Assembly: GCF_002007485.1 (NCBI RefSeq)
Contig: NZ_CP015820.1
Coordinates: 682,001-746,000 of the forward strand
Reading direction: 5' to 3'
Source of the DNA: Ditibartonella apihabitans
Lineage (GTDB): Bacteria > Pseudomonadota > Alphaproteobacteria > Rhizobiales > Rhizobiaceae
DNA: 64,000 nucleotides
Part shown: piece after piece, positions 27,932 through 37,209 of the stretch
Layout: each line of letters begins with the position of its first letter
Numbering within the stretch: position 1 is the first letter of the stretch
The notes under the pieces: model-generated
What the model saw: the letters and a program-made list of their open reading frames with translations, nothing else
Databases searched by the model: none
Told to the model about the DNA's origin: nothing
Program-made: the position numbers and the translations under genes

Positions 27932-28738
27932 TCACCTCACAACATGAGCGGGATAGGAATAGGAAAAAGACGTTCTGATAGAAAACGGTTTGACATATTC
28001 GGCCGGAAATTTTTCGCATTTGCCGTTTTTGTCAGACCATTCTTTCAGTTTTTCCATTTCACTTTGTGTAATGGACAGATCATTTTGGAAGGTCTTAAGT
28101 TTTTTCAAGCGTTCGAAAAGTCTTTCCGAATAATGTTCGTCAACTTCCACGGCACTGACACTATGGACGCCGCAAATAACGCGGCTTTCAGCAAAACTGC
28201 GCGCACGGGTGAAAATGGCTGCGCGTCTTTCAGGGAAAAATTCAACCAGCAAGCGTGCAACTGTCCATCCTTCCATGGCGTGACCGGACGGATAATCGTA
28301 ACCTGAAGGTCTCGCGCAAGAAGCGCCTCCATAAGCGATATAAGGACGAGGAATCTTGAATTCTTTCTTGGATTGTCGTGTCAGTCTTTCTGCGTCTTCA
28401 TCGATTTTGGTAAAAAGCTTGACAAAATTCGGCATATTTTTCGGGTCTAATTGGTGGCCCGTCGCGCAGCTAAAGCTTTGAATAAGCTCTGCTTGAGTTG
28501 CTTTAGCGTCGTTTATTGCCTGTTTCCAACGTGCACTGCCTGTATAGTTACGGGTTTTCAAAAAAATTTTTTCATCGCGTTGTTGCTCGGCACTTCCAAA
28601 GGGAGGAGGGGTGACGTCAAGCATCATCCGTTGCTCGCCATAACGGTTCAGATAGCCGTTCCCGCTCAAATAATAACCACTGCAAAACAATGTTGCACAG
28701 CCAAGAACGGCAATTGTCAGTTTTCGAGTTTTGCGCAT
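27932..28738 (-). CDS. Class A acid phosphatase / PAP2-family phosphatase, secreted
   Basis: An N-terminal signal peptide or anchor (KLTIAVLGCATLFCSGYY) and the three-part PAP2 signature: KKEFKIPRP, YPSGHAMEG and SRVICGVHSVSAVEVD. The order and spacing match PhoN-type nonspecific acid phosphatases, which act in the periplasm. As the first gene of the operon with eptA and a two-component system it may act on lipid phosphates, for example dephosphorylating lipid A or recycling the phosphate pool, but that is inference; a general phosphate-scavenging role is equally possible. Length 268 residues, close to PhoN (250). Confidence 0.88.
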   Translation of the reverse strand: MRKTRKLTIAVLGCATLFCSGYYLSGNGYLNRYGEQRMMLDVTPPPFGSAEQQRDEKIFLKTRNYTGSARWKQAINDAKATQAELIQSFSCATGHQLDPKNMPNFVKLFTKIDEDAERLTRQSKKEFKIPRPYIAYGGASCARPSGYDYPSGHAMEGWTVARLLVEFFPERRAAIFTRARSFAESRVICGVHSVSAVEVDEHYSERLFERLKKLKTFQNDLSITQSEMEKLKEWSDKNGKCEKFPAEYVKPFSIRTSFSYSYPAHVVR

Positions 28739-29184
28739 TCGCAGAATCCTTGTTTGATCTGCTATCTAAGCGCTAAAACTGACAGTATCCTGAATGGCAA
28801 AAAAACTTTGGATTGAAAAAATGGAAAGGCTCGATCCCCCGAGATGGCCGTAATTCCGGATATTTTCCCAATAAAACAAGCGAAATTCGGTCATTTTATC
28901 CGATTTTATCTCTTAAAGAATTTCATTTATTTGCGAGCTTTTGTCGATTTTAGAAAAAAGACAAATTGTTAGCGAGTTTTATAATGGTTAGAAGATCGGT
29001 TTTTTAGATTAAATGAAAGTTCCAGAAAACGCCGTAGCGGTTTTCCAAGCTGTCATAGAGGCAATATTATTCGGACCGGTATTTTCATTATCTTGTTACC
29101 ATCGCATAATCGTTTTCTTTCTTTCTTGAATATTCATCATCTTTTGCCTAACACATTCAATATAGCGCCATGGAGAGACGGGAA
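28739..29184. other. Divergent promoter region between the phosphatase-eptA operon and proY
   Basis: About 445 AT-rich bases with no gene. It must carry promoters in both directions. No operator could be identified with confidence. Confidence 0.5.
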
Positions 29185-30564
29185 ATGCAGAACAGTTCAC
29201 TGAAAAAAGGCCTGAGCAAGCGGCATGTGTTTTTTATAGCTCTTGGTTCTGCTATCGGCACGGGATTATTTTATGGCTCGGCCGGAGCCATTAAAGTAGC
29301 AGGTCCCAGTGTCCTTCTGGCTTATTGCATTTCAGGTGTTATGGCTTTCATGGTCATGCGGGCGCTGGGTGAAATGGTTCTTCACAATCCACTTCCCGGT
29401 TCATTTGGCCGTTATGCCTCCAATTATATGAACCCGTTTTCCGGTTTTCTTACTGGCTGGACCTATGTTTTTGAAATGGTACTCGTTTGTCTTGCCGATA
29501 TTACCGCTTTTGCAACTTATATGGGGTTCTGGTTTCCCGAGGTTTCGCCTTGGTTATGGACGCTCGGTATCACTCTTGTCATAACCGGTTTGAACCTCAC
29601 CGCTGTCAAAATTTATGGTGAAATGGAATTTTGGCTATCCGTCGTCAAAATCGGAGCCATTATAGCCATGATCATTGCCGGTTTCGGAATTATGTTATTC
29701 GGCTTCGGTACAGCAACACATGAAGCAACCGGTATTCATAATCTTTGGAGCAATGGCGGCTTTATGCCAAATGGCTGGGAAGGTTTTATTGCTTCTTTCA
29801 GTGTGGTTGTGTTCGCTTTCGGTGGAATTGAAATTATCGGCCTTATGGCTGTCGAAGTGAAAGATGCCGACCGGAATATTCCAAAGGCAATCAATGCTAT
29901 TCCATTCCGTATCCTGTTTTTCTATGTAGCAACGCTTGCTATTTTGATGTCGCTTTATCCCTGGAACAAGATTGGCCTTGAAGGCAGCCCCTTTGTTACG
30001 ATTTTTGAAAGTCTTGGTATCAAATATGCGGCCAATATCCTCAATATTGTTGTGATAACTGCTGCAATTTCTGCCATCAACAGCGACTTATACGGTGCGG
30101 GCCGCATGTTGCATGGCCTTGCCGAAGATGGACATGCCCCTAAAAAACTCAATTTTGTTTCAAAAAGCGGAATTCCGGTGTTGTCGGTTTTAGCAATGTT
30201 CTGTGTGTTGGTTATTGGCGTGGTGCTCAATTATTTTGTCCATGACAAACTGTTTTTCCTGATCGCTGCTATGGCAACATTTGCGACAGTCTTTGTCTGG
30301 CTGATGATTTTGCTTTCACAAGTTTGTATGCGACTTAAAATGTCAAAAGCCGAACAGAAAAACTTGCGTTATCAAATTCCGTTCTGGCCGGTTGGTCCAA
30401 TCATTGCTATTCTTTTCATGATTTTTATCATTGTGCTTCTCGGATTTTTTGAAGATACAGCACCTGCACTCATCGTCGGTATCATATGGATTGTATTAAT
30501 GTTGGTCTGCTATTTTGTTATGAAGCGTACAGGCAATGAAGCAAAACATGCCGACTTGAAATAA
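29185..30564 (+). CDS. proY: Amino acid permease of the AAT family, ProY-like
   Basis: A 12-helix proton-coupled amino acid transporter of the inner membrane. Family marks: [20 protein letters not shown] in helix 1, [33 protein letters not shown] and [20 protein letters not shown]. It resembles E. coli ProY more than CycA or GabP in the parts I can recall ([26 protein letters not shown]), suggesting proline or a related substrate. The frame opens at ATG 29170, but GGAG nine bases before ATG 29185 supports the later start [11 protein letters not shown]. It stands alone, between the divergent phosphatase operon and convergent ptsP. Confidence 0.88.
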   Translation: MQNSSLKKGLSKRHVFFIALGSAIGTGLFYGSAGAIKVAGPSVLLAYCISGVMAFMVMRALGEMVLHNPLPGSFGRYASNYMNPFSGFLTGWTYVFEMVLVCLADITAFATYMGFWFPEVSPWLWTLGITLVITGLNLTAVKIYGEMEFWLSVVKIGAIIAMIIAGFGIMLFGFGTATHEATGIHNLWSNGGFMPNGWEGFIASFSVVVFAFGGIEIIGLMAVEVKDADRNIPKAINAIPFRILFFYVATLAILMSLYPWNKIGLEGSPFVTIFESLGIKYAANILNIVVITAAISAINSDLYGAGRMLHGLAEDGHAPKKLNFVSKSGIPVLSVLAMFCVLVIGVVLNYFVHDKLFFLIAAMATFATVFVWLMILLSQVCMRLKMSKAEQKNLRYQIPFWPVGPIIAILFMIFIIVLLGFFEDTAPALIVGIIWIVLMLVCYFVMKRTGNEAKHADLK

Positions 30565-30957
30565 CCTTCAAACTTGAAGCAGTTTCCAAGCCGCCAAGAA
30601 GTCTTTTTGTAAGGTGTAAGGGCAAAGAGGAAATTTCGAAGGACAAAAGATTTATCGGGTAGAAACAGGTTTTTGTCATAATCTCCATCGCAAAAGGGGA
30701 TTATGAGGCTTTTGTAAGTCAAAGTGAGCGAGAGAGGCTAAAAGTTGAGATCGTGCTGAACAATTCTTCAACATATCTTGAAAATCTTTACTTGTTCAAC
30801 CCCGTTTTCAAAATCTATAAAGCGACGAAAAGAACCGCAACCGGCCTTGCAATAGCGGGAACCGGTCAATCGACCAATTGGCGGCCAGTATAGAACCGCA
30901 GAATATAATAGACTATAGCAAACGGCTTTAGATCAAATAGACCGGTAAATCTCGGAT
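30565..30957. other. Convergent intergenic region after proY and ptsP
   Basis: About 390 bases with no supported gene. It holds one hairpin (30676-30706, separate entry). An ACCGG-rich patch near 30840-30890 could form a weaker stem. Nothing else is evident. Confidence 0.45.
30676..30706 (+). terminator. Probable terminator of proY
   Basis: An 11-bp stem with one G-U pair (30676-30686 TCATAATCTCC with 30696-30706 GGGGATTATGA), followed by GGCTTTTG. It lies 112 bases after proY. On the minus strand the flank is CAAAAACC, so it is weaker in that direction. Confidence 0.5.
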
Positions 30958-33225
30958 TTATAACGCGATATTATTTGCTTCGGCATAAATCGTCAGCCAG
31001 GATCGCAATGTTGCGGTGGTCGTTTTTTCCAGTTCGGCGAGCAAAGCTTTTTGTAAATCTCCGATATCAAGCCTGAGCAACATGGCCTTGATTGGACCGA
31101 TGGCTGACGGGGTCATGGAAATGCGGGTAAAGCCAAGTCCCAAAAGTGCCAAAGCAAGCAATGGTTTACCGGCCATTTCACCGCAGAGGGTCACCGGCGT
31201 GTTATTGCGCTCACCTGCTTCGATAATTTTGCGTAAAGCGCGTAGGAACGGGGCAGAAAGTTGATCAAAACGATGGGCTATCTCAGAATTTCCCCGATCA
31301 ATTGCCATCATAAATTGAAAAAGATCATTGGAGCCGACGGAAACAAAGTCGACAACACGCATGAGTTCATCAAGCTGGAACAAGAGTGCCGGTACTTCAA
31401 CCATAGCGCCCAATTTCAGCCGCGTTGGCATTGCATGACCAAAACGCGTAAGATAAGCAACCTCGCGGTCGATAAGCTTGCGGGTGTGGTATATTTCACC
31501 GACCTCTGTCACCATTGGCAGCATGACGCGCAATTCCCGTCCTCCGGAGGCTTTCAGCAAAGCGCGCAATTGCGTTCTCATCAATGCGGGTTTGTCAAGT
31601 GTCAGGCGGATAGCACGCCAGCCGAGGGCAGGGTTTTCTTCTTTGCCTTTGCTACGGAAATAGGGCAACACCTTGTCTCCACCGATATCGAGCGTCCGGA
31701 AAGTAACCGGCTTGTCGCCAATTTCCTTATAGACATTGCGATAGAGTTTTTCCTGCTCGTGGGCGCGAGGAAATGTCGAGGCAATCATGAACTGTAATTC
31801 AGTGCGGAAAAGGCCAATGCCTTCCGCTCCCGATTCATCAAGTTGTGGTAGATCGACGAGGAGACCGGCGTTGATGAGCAAGGTAATGTGGCGGCCATCC
31901 TTGGTATTGGCCGGCACATCCCGCAAATCACGATAGAGTTTTTGTTTACGGGCACGAAACCGCGCTTTTTCAACAAAAGCACTTTCAACATCCGGTACAG
32001 GGCGCAGGTAAACTTTGCCATCATCACCGTCAATTATTACAGGGTCGCCATTTTCCGATAGAGACACGACCCCTTTGACTTGCCCCACAACCGGTATTGA
32101 CATGGCACGCGCAACAATAGCTACGTGGCTTGTAGAGGCCCCATCTTCCAATACAAGGCCACGAATACGTTCCCGCGGATAATCCAATAATTCGGCCGCC
32201 CCCATCGAGCGGGCGACAATAATTGAATCTGTCGGTAAATCGGCATTGATTGTTTCGCGCGTGCGCCCCATCAATTGATAAAGCAGGCGATTGGCGAGAT
32301 CGTCAAAGTCTGACAATCGTTCACGCAAATAGGGATCCGTCAGGTGAACCATGCGTGCACGTGTATCACTTTGAACTTTTTCAACTGCCGCTTCCGCAGT
32401 CAAACCGTTTTTGATTGCTTCTTCAAGCCGCCTTATCCAGCCGCGGTCATTGGCAAACATACGATAGGTTTCAAGAATTTCGCGGTGCTCGCCTTCACTT
32501 GCTACATCACTTCTTGAAAGCATGTCATCGATTGATAGACGTAACGAGTTGATCGCTTTTGTGAGCTTCTCGATTTCCGCATTGCTGTTTTCATTGAACA
32601 GATTGGTCACGACAAGTCGCGGTTCGTGAAGAACAATATGACCAAGGCCGATGCCTTCGTTGAGTGACTGGCCAACAAGTGTGAACGGGCGGCGCATGTC
32701 AACATCGACATTGGGACGGGTAAGCCTCGGTAGATCACCTGCTGCAACCATTTCTGCAAGAACCATGGCAACTGTTTCGAGGGCTTCGACTTCCTCGTCA
32801 CTATAACCACGCTTATTGCGGTTCTGGACAACAAGAACACCCAAGGTGCGACCGGCGCGTAAGATTGGAACACCGAGAAATGACGAATAGATTTCTTCAC
32901 CCGTTTCGGGAAGATAGGCGAATGCCGGATGTTTTCTTGCGTCTGTCAGATTGAGCGGACGGGCAGTGGCTGCAATGGTTCCCACCAGACCTTGCCCCAA
33001 ACGTAATTCCGAAAGGTGGACAGCGCCGGGATTTAGGCCTTCTGTCGCATAAAGTTCCAACATATTGTCGGAACGCAAAACATAGAAGGAGCAAACCTCT
33101 GCGTCCATATTGCGAGCGATTTCACGAACAATAAGGTCAAGTCGTTCTTGCGAGTCCATGGCACGTGCCATAAACTCGCGTAGCCGCTTCAGAATAACTT
33201 TGGGGCCTACATGGGTCTCCCGCAT
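30958..33225 (-). CDS. ptsP: PTS-Ntr enzyme I (EI-Ntr), PtsP
   Basis: First phosphotransferase of the nitrogen-type PTS, which takes phosphate from PEP and passes it to NPr and then EIIA-Ntr for regulation rather than sugar uptake. An N-terminal GAF domain (residues about 15-160, ending VVQNRNKRGYSDEEVEALE) marks it as EI-Ntr. The active His lies in EDGASTSHVAIVARAMSIPVVG, and the PEP-binding TIM barrel shows GIGLFRTELQFM, RTLDIGGDKVLPYF, MLPMVTEVGE, VSVGSNDLFQFMMAIDRGN and TLCGEMAG. 755 residues, complete. It follows lysC by about 100 bases on the same strand, an order common in Hyphomicrobiales. Confidence 0.95.
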   Translation of the reverse strand: MRETHVGPKVILKRLREFMARAMDSQERLDLIVREIARNMDAEVCSFYVLRSDNMLELYATEGLNPGAVHLSELRLGQGLVGTIAATARPLNLTDARKHPAFAYLPETGEEIYSSFLGVPILRAGRTLGVLVVQNRNKRGYSDEEVEALETVAMVLAEMVAAGDLPRLTRPNVDVDMRRPFTLVGQSLNEGIGLGHIVLHEPRLVVTNLFNENSNAEIEKLTKAINSLRLSIDDMLSRSDVASEGEHREILETYRMFANDRGWIRRLEEAIKNGLTAEAAVEKVQSDTRARMVHLTDPYLRERLSDFDDLANRLLYQLMGRTRETINADLPTDSIIVARSMGAAELLDYPRERIRGLVLEDGASTSHVAIVARAMSIPVVGQVKGVVSLSENGDPVIIDGDDGKVYLRPVPDVESAFVEKARFRARKQKLYRDLRDVPANTKDGRHITLLINAGLLVDLPQLDESGAEGIGLFRTELQFMIASTFPRAHEQEKLYRNVYKEIGDKPVTFRTLDIGGDKVLPYFRSKGKEENPALGWRAIRLTLDKPALMRTQLRALLKASGGRELRVMLPMVTEVGEIYHTRKLIDREVAYLTRFGHAMPTRLKLGAMVEVPALLFQLDELMRVVDFVSVGSNDLFQFMMAIDRGNSEIAHRFDQLSAPFLRALRKIIEAGERNNTPVTLCGEMAGKPLLALALLGLGFTRISMTPSAIGPIKAMLLRLDIGDLQKALLAELEKTTTATLRSWLTIYAEANNIAL

Positions 33226-33326
33226 AATTTATCATATCTCCCGTTATGATAGTTAAGTCTCATGCTCATGATATTAAAAGGTCAACCCGCTTTATTATTC
33301 CCAAGAAAAACCGGAAAGTTTATCCC

Positions 33327-34580
33327 TTAGCCTTTATCCAAGCCATATACCGTATGTAAGGTTCGTACAGCCAATTCGGTATAGGCATTGTCGATCAAAA
33401 TTGAAATCTTGATTTCAGATGTCGTGATCGCACGGATATTGATACCTTTTTCAGCCAATGCTTTGAATGCTGTCGCAGCAACTCCTGCGTGACTGCGCAT
33501 ACCTATGCCGATGATTGAAACCTTTGCGAGATCTGTTTCCGACTGGATAACATCAAAGCCGATTTCTTTTTTGTTGGCTTCGAGGGTTGCAACAGCTTTG
33601 TCAATGTCGGTTGCCGGTACAGTAAATGTCATATCGGTCTTGGAACCGTCTTCCGAAATATTCTGTACGATCATATCGACATTAACATGTTCTTCGGCCA
33701 ATGGTCCGAATATTGCTGCCGAAATACCCGGTCGATCTGCCAAACGGCGTAAAGAAATTTGTGCCTCTTCTTTGGCAAAAGCAATGCCTGTGACAACCTG
33801 TTGTTCCACGATTTCATCCTCGTCGCAAATGAGTGTTCCGGGTGGATTGATAGGGTCCCCCATGCCCGGAGCATCGGGATCCTCGAAACTCGAACGCACA
33901 AATGTGCGTACTTTATGAACCATTGCAAGTTCGACCGAGCGCACCTGCAAAACTTTGGCACCAAGAGAAGCCATTTCCAGCATTTCCTCGAATGCTACTT
34001 TCGGCAGACGACGCGCTTTGGGGTCAATTCGCGGGTCTGTCGTATAGACCCCGTCAACATCGGTATAGATATCGCATCTATCCGCTTTGACGGCGGCAGC
34101 TATCGCAACCGCGCTGGTATCCGACCCGCCGCGGCCAAGTGTGGTAATGCGTTTATCCGGTCCGATGCCTTGAAAACCCGCAATGACAGCAACTTGTCCT
34201 TCTTTAAAACGCTGGATTAATTGCGAACCGTCGATTTTTGTAATGCGTGCAGCACCGTGAGCATTATCTGTCTCGATCGGAATTTGCCAACCGAGCCATG
34301 AGCGCGCATTGATTCCCATGGACTGCAGGGTAATAGCCAGAAGTCCGGCGGTTACCTGTTCACCCGAGGCGACAACGACATCATATTCGCGGGCGTCATG
34401 CATCGGTGAGGCTTCACGTGTCCAGCCGACGAGCTCGTTTGTTTTACCAGCCATTGCCGAGACAACGACAGCAACTTCATTGCCAGCATCAACTTCACGT
34501 TTGACGTGGCGCGCAACATTTTTGATGCGCTCGATATTGGCGACGGAAGTTCCACCGAATTTCATGACTATGCGCGCCAT
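33327..34580 (-). CDS. lysC: Aspartate kinase
   Basis: Phosphorylates aspartate, the first step towards lysine, threonine, methionine and diaminopimelate. The kinase domain opens with IVMKFGGTSVANIERIK and includes TLGRGGSDTSAVAIAAAVKAD and YTDVDGVYTTDPR. Two C-terminal ACT domains (about residues 265-417, with VDMIVQNIS and GINIRAITTSEIKISILI) are the usual allosteric lysine/threonine sites. The 417 residues match monofunctional alphaproteobacterial LysC. It is divergent from ubiG with a 180-base gap and upstream of ptsP. Confidence 0.97.
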   Translation of the reverse strand: MARIVMKFGGTSVANIERIKNVARHVKREVDAGNEVAVVVSAMAGKTNELVGWTREASPMHDAREYDVVVASGEQVTAGLLAITLQSMGINARSWLGWQIPIETDNAHGAARITKIDGSQLIQRFKEGQVAVIAGFQGIGPDKRITTLGRGGSDTSAVAIAAAVKADRCDIYTDVDGVYTTDPRIDPKARRLPKVAFEEMLEMASLGAKVLQVRSVELAMVHKVRTFVRSSFEDPDAPGMGDPINPPGTLICDEDEIVEQQVVTGIAFAKEEAQISLRRLADRPGISAAIFGPLAEEHVNVDMIVQNISEDGSKTDMTFTVPATDIDKAVATLEANKKEIGFDVIQSETDLAKVSIIGIGMRSHAGVAATAFKALAEKGINIRAITTSEIKISILIDNAYTELAVRTLHTVYGLDKG

Positions 34581-34762
34581 TTAAACAACTCTTGCCTCTA
34601 ATTTTTAAAACTGTTCCAACGCCGAGCCGATAGGCCTTACGGCTATGCTGACATAGCCAATATTGAGAATTTACGCAAGACTGACATATTTACTTGTTTG
34701 TCTCTTGACTTTGCCCCATTTAAGACAGAACTCATAAATGTAATCTTATAGGAGAGCCCCCT

Positions 34763-35509
34763 ATGGCAGAAGCCCAACGTACCACGATAGATCAGGCAGA
34801 AGTAGATCATTTTTCGCGCATTGCCGCAGAATGGTGGAATCCACAAGGAAAATTCCGCCCTCTCCATAAATTCAATCCGGCACGCCTTTCCTATATCAAG
34901 GAAAAGGTTTGTGAGGCTTTCGACCGCGATCCGAAGGATGCCGAACCTTTAAAAGGAATACGTTTTCTTGATATTGGTTGTGGTGGTGGACTTCTTTGTG
35001 AACCGATGGCGCGTCTTGGTGCCGATGTCGTGGGTGCCGATGCTTCAACCACCAATATAGAAGTGGCAAAACTTCACGCGACTCAATCAGGCTTGACTAT
35101 AGATTACCGTGCTACAACAGCCGAAGATTTGGCAAAAGCCGGAGAACAATTCGACGTTGTCCTCAATATGGAAGTGGTTGAACATGTTTCCGATGTTGAT
35201 CTCTTCATGTCAGAAAGTGCCAGAATGGTCAAACCCCAAGGCCTTATGTTTGTTGCAACACTGAACCGGACACTGAAATCGTGGGGACTGGCTATTATCG
35301 GAGCTGAATATATTTTACGGTGGTTACCGAAAGGAACACACGATTATAACAAGTTTCTGACGCCCGACGAAATTACAGAAAAGCTGAATACTGCCGGCCT
35401 TACAGTGATAGACAAATTGGGCATTACCTATAATCCCTTCAAGGATAGCTGGAACCGGTCGAAAGATACGGATGTCAATTATATGTTGTTGGCCCGCCGG
35501 CTGAAATAA
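34763..35509 (+). CDS. ubiG: Ubiquinone biosynthesis O-methyltransferase
   Basis: Carries out both O-methylations in ubiquinone synthesis. Class I SAM methyltransferase with motif [20 protein letters not shown], the acidic motif II VVGADAS, and [15 protein letters not shown]. The N-terminal [25 protein letters not shown]-type opening (seen here as [19 protein letters not shown]) and the C-terminal [13 protein letters not shown] and [10 protein letters not shown] are diagnostic of UbiG. AGGAG lies at a good distance before the ATG. It is read away from lysC, as in many Hyphomicrobiales. Confidence 0.96.
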   Translation: MAEAQRTTIDQAEVDHFSRIAAEWWNPQGKFRPLHKFNPARLSYIKEKVCEAFDRDPKDAEPLKGIRFLDIGCGGGLLCEPMARLGADVVGADASTTNIEVAKLHATQSGLTIDYRATTAEDLAKAGEQFDVVLNMEVVEHVSDVDLFMSESARMVKPQGLMFVATLNRTLKSWGLAIIGAEYILRWLPKGTHDYNKFLTPDEITEKLNTAGLTVIDKLGITYNPFKDSWNRSKDTDVNYMLLARRLK

Positions 35510-35547
35510 GCATAAAATTTGGAAATAACCGGGTATTTGCCGGAGGA

Positions 35548-35973
35548 TCAGTTTTCATCTTCCGGCAGAGGTGCAAGCGGCATGACCGGAATGCCGTCAT
35601 CAACGAGCGATGAAACCTCTTCCGAACTCGCCTCGCCATAAATCGGACGTTCTTTAACTTCCTTGAAATGAATACGCCTTGCTTCCTCGGCAAAATGGTC
35701 GCCGACATATTCGGCATTTTTGCGCACTTGACGGGTAAGTTTGCGCATTTCTTCAATTATTCTTTTTTGCTCTTGATTAAGCCCCATTCCGACCTGTTCA
35801 TGTTTTTTGGACGTAGAAACCGCAGGAGCCATCAAAGTTTTATCTATGACGTTTGAGTCGCAAATAGGACAGTGAATGAGGCCGGCTTTTTTCTGATTTA
35901 AAAAATCATCATTATTCCGGAACCAACCGTCGAATTCGTGAGCATGATCACAATGAAGCGAAAAACGGATCAT
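35548..35973 (-). CDS. DUF1178 family protein
   Basis: A 141-residue protein of unknown function. MIRFSLHCDHAHEFDGWF and the zinc-ribbon-like pair CPICDSNVIDKTLMAP are typical of DUF1178, a family widespread in alpha- and betaproteobacteria. A basic helix (MRKLTRQVRKNAEYVGDHF) follows, then a short conserved EEARRIHFKEVKERPIYGEA block. Its start shares one base with the grxC stop (TAATG), so translation is coupled to the glutaredoxin gene. Confidence 0.85.
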   Translation of the reverse strand: MIRFSLHCDHAHEFDGWFRNNDDFLNQKKAGLIHCPICDSNVIDKTLMAPAVSTSKKHEQVGMGLNQEQKRIIEEMRKLTRQVRKNAEYVGDHFAEEARRIHFKEVKERPIYGEASSEEVSSLVDDGIPVMPLAPLPEDEN

Positions 35974-36230
35974 TATTTTTCGCCGGAAAGAAGTGTGTCG
36001 AGCTTGCCGCTTCTTTCAAGCTCATAAAGATCATCGCAACCACCAATATGTCTTTCACCAATAAAAATTTGCGGGAAAGTATTGCGACCCTGTGCACGTT
36101 TTACCATTTCTGCGCGTCTTTCACCGGAACCATCAATTTCTTCATACTGAACGTTTTTTGATTGCAACAATTCGATAGCACTCTCGCAATAAGGACAGTG
36201 GGGACGGGTGTAAATCGTTACATGCGGCAT
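35973..36230 (-). CDS. grxC: Glutaredoxin 3
   Basis: An 85-residue thioredoxin-fold dithiol glutaredoxin with active site CPYC in TIYTRPHCPYCESA, the cis-Pro region TFPQIFIGE and the glutathione-binding GGCDDLYELE. It reduces disulfides and glutathione mixed disulfides in the cytoplasm. The open frame reaches 36458 inside comF, but GGAG six bases before ATG 36230 and the normal family length fix the start. It lies between comF and the DUF1178 gene on the same strand, with tight spacing, so the three are probably an operon. Confidence 0.95.
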   Translation of the reverse strand: MPHVTIYTRPHCPYCESAIELLQSKNVQYEEIDGSGERRAEMVKRAQGRNTFPQIFIGERHIGGCDDLYELERSGKLDTLLSGEK

Positions 36231-36273
36231 TTTCTTCTCCATTGTCGCTATATAAGTGCCTTTCGATTTTTCC

Positions 36274-37050
36274 TCAAGAGGTCGGATCTTCATATAATTC
36301 CGGCAATACCCGTGAAAAAGTAAGGACATCAACGCTTTTGGCTCCTCCTCGCAGAAGTGCCTTTGTCGCCGAGCGGACAGTCGAACCGGTTGTAAAGACA
36401 TCATCCACAAGCAGAACGTGTTTGTCTTTGATTTTCGCTTTTTCCTTTTCCGGAACAAGGAATGCGCCGATCATATTCCGTTGACGGGCTTTCCTGAGAA
36501 GTCCCACTTGCTGGCGGGTGTTCTTTCTCCGTCTGAGAAGAAATGGTTGCAACGGTTTTCCGCTTCTTTTGGCAATATGGCGGGAAAGCTCTGTAGCCTG
36601 ATTATATGTACGTTTTAAAAAACGGCGGTAATGCAAAGGAATAGGCACAATGACATCGGCGTCATCAAGAAGTTCCTTGCCCGCAATGATCATCCATTCG
36701 GCCATGGACGGTGCAAGATCTGTCCGGTCTCCATATTTAAGCCGTGCAACAAGGCTGCGAGCAAGTCCGAAATGGGCAACGGCCGAGCGCGCACGTTGAA
36801 ACGGGGGAGGGGATTGCAAAGCTTCCCCGCTTAAAAAACCTTCTCCGGGGTCGTAAGTGAATGGCGTTCCCATAACAGGGCAATAAGGCTTGGTTATGAA
36901 ATGTAATTTCTGCCAACATTCTGCGCATATCGTACCGCTTTTTTCGACAAAAGCACCACATCCCGGACATGTTGGAGGAAACAGCACATTCATGACATGT
37001 TCCCCGAATTTTACCAAAGTTTTCCGATCGAGATATTGTGCCTTTAACAA
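36274..37050 (-). CDS. ComF family phosphoribosyltransferase-like protein
   Basis: An N-terminal double zinc ribbon (PPTCPGCGAFVEKSGTICAEC) and a C-terminal phosphoribosyltransferase fold with the PRPP loop HVLLVDDVFTTGSTV. The signature PIPLHYRRFLKRTYNQATEL is also typical. ComF homologues take part in handling of single-stranded DNA in competent bacteria; here the role is unknown, and no other competence genes are nearby. 258 residues, complete. It is first in a short run with grxC and DUF1178 and is divergent from the NDUFAF5-like gene. Confidence 0.9.
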   Translation of the reverse strand: MLKAQYLDRKTLVKFGEHVMNVLFPPTCPGCGAFVEKSGTICAECWQKLHFITKPYCPVMGTPFTYDPGEGFLSGEALQSPPPFQRARSAVAHFGLARSLVARLKYGDRTDLAPSMAEWMIIAGKELLDDADVIVPIPLHYRRFLKRTYNQATELSRHIAKRSGKPLQPFLLRRRKNTRQQVGLLRKARQRNMIGAFLVPEKEKAKIKDKHVLLVDDVFTTGSTVRSATKALLRGGAKSVDVLTFSRVLPELYEDPTS

Positions 37051-37209
37051 TCTTTTTGACCTTTTTAGACAAATGACTGCATTTGCAATGAAAATTCCCG
37101 GGATATTGTTAAAACGACCTGTTTGGGTTTATTCTGATCAATGATTACGGACGGGTCCGTCAATCTTTCCAGAATAATTGATGACGGCTAAAACACGCTA
37201 TAGCAGATA

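Noticed and set aside
28739-28800. Possible PmrA box upstream of the phosphatase-eptA operon
   Set aside because: TTTAG/TTAGA pieces are present but do not fit the spaced CTTAA direct repeat.
30840-30890. ACCGG-rich patch that might be a ptsP terminator
   Set aside because: Only a five-base stem with a long loop could be drawn.
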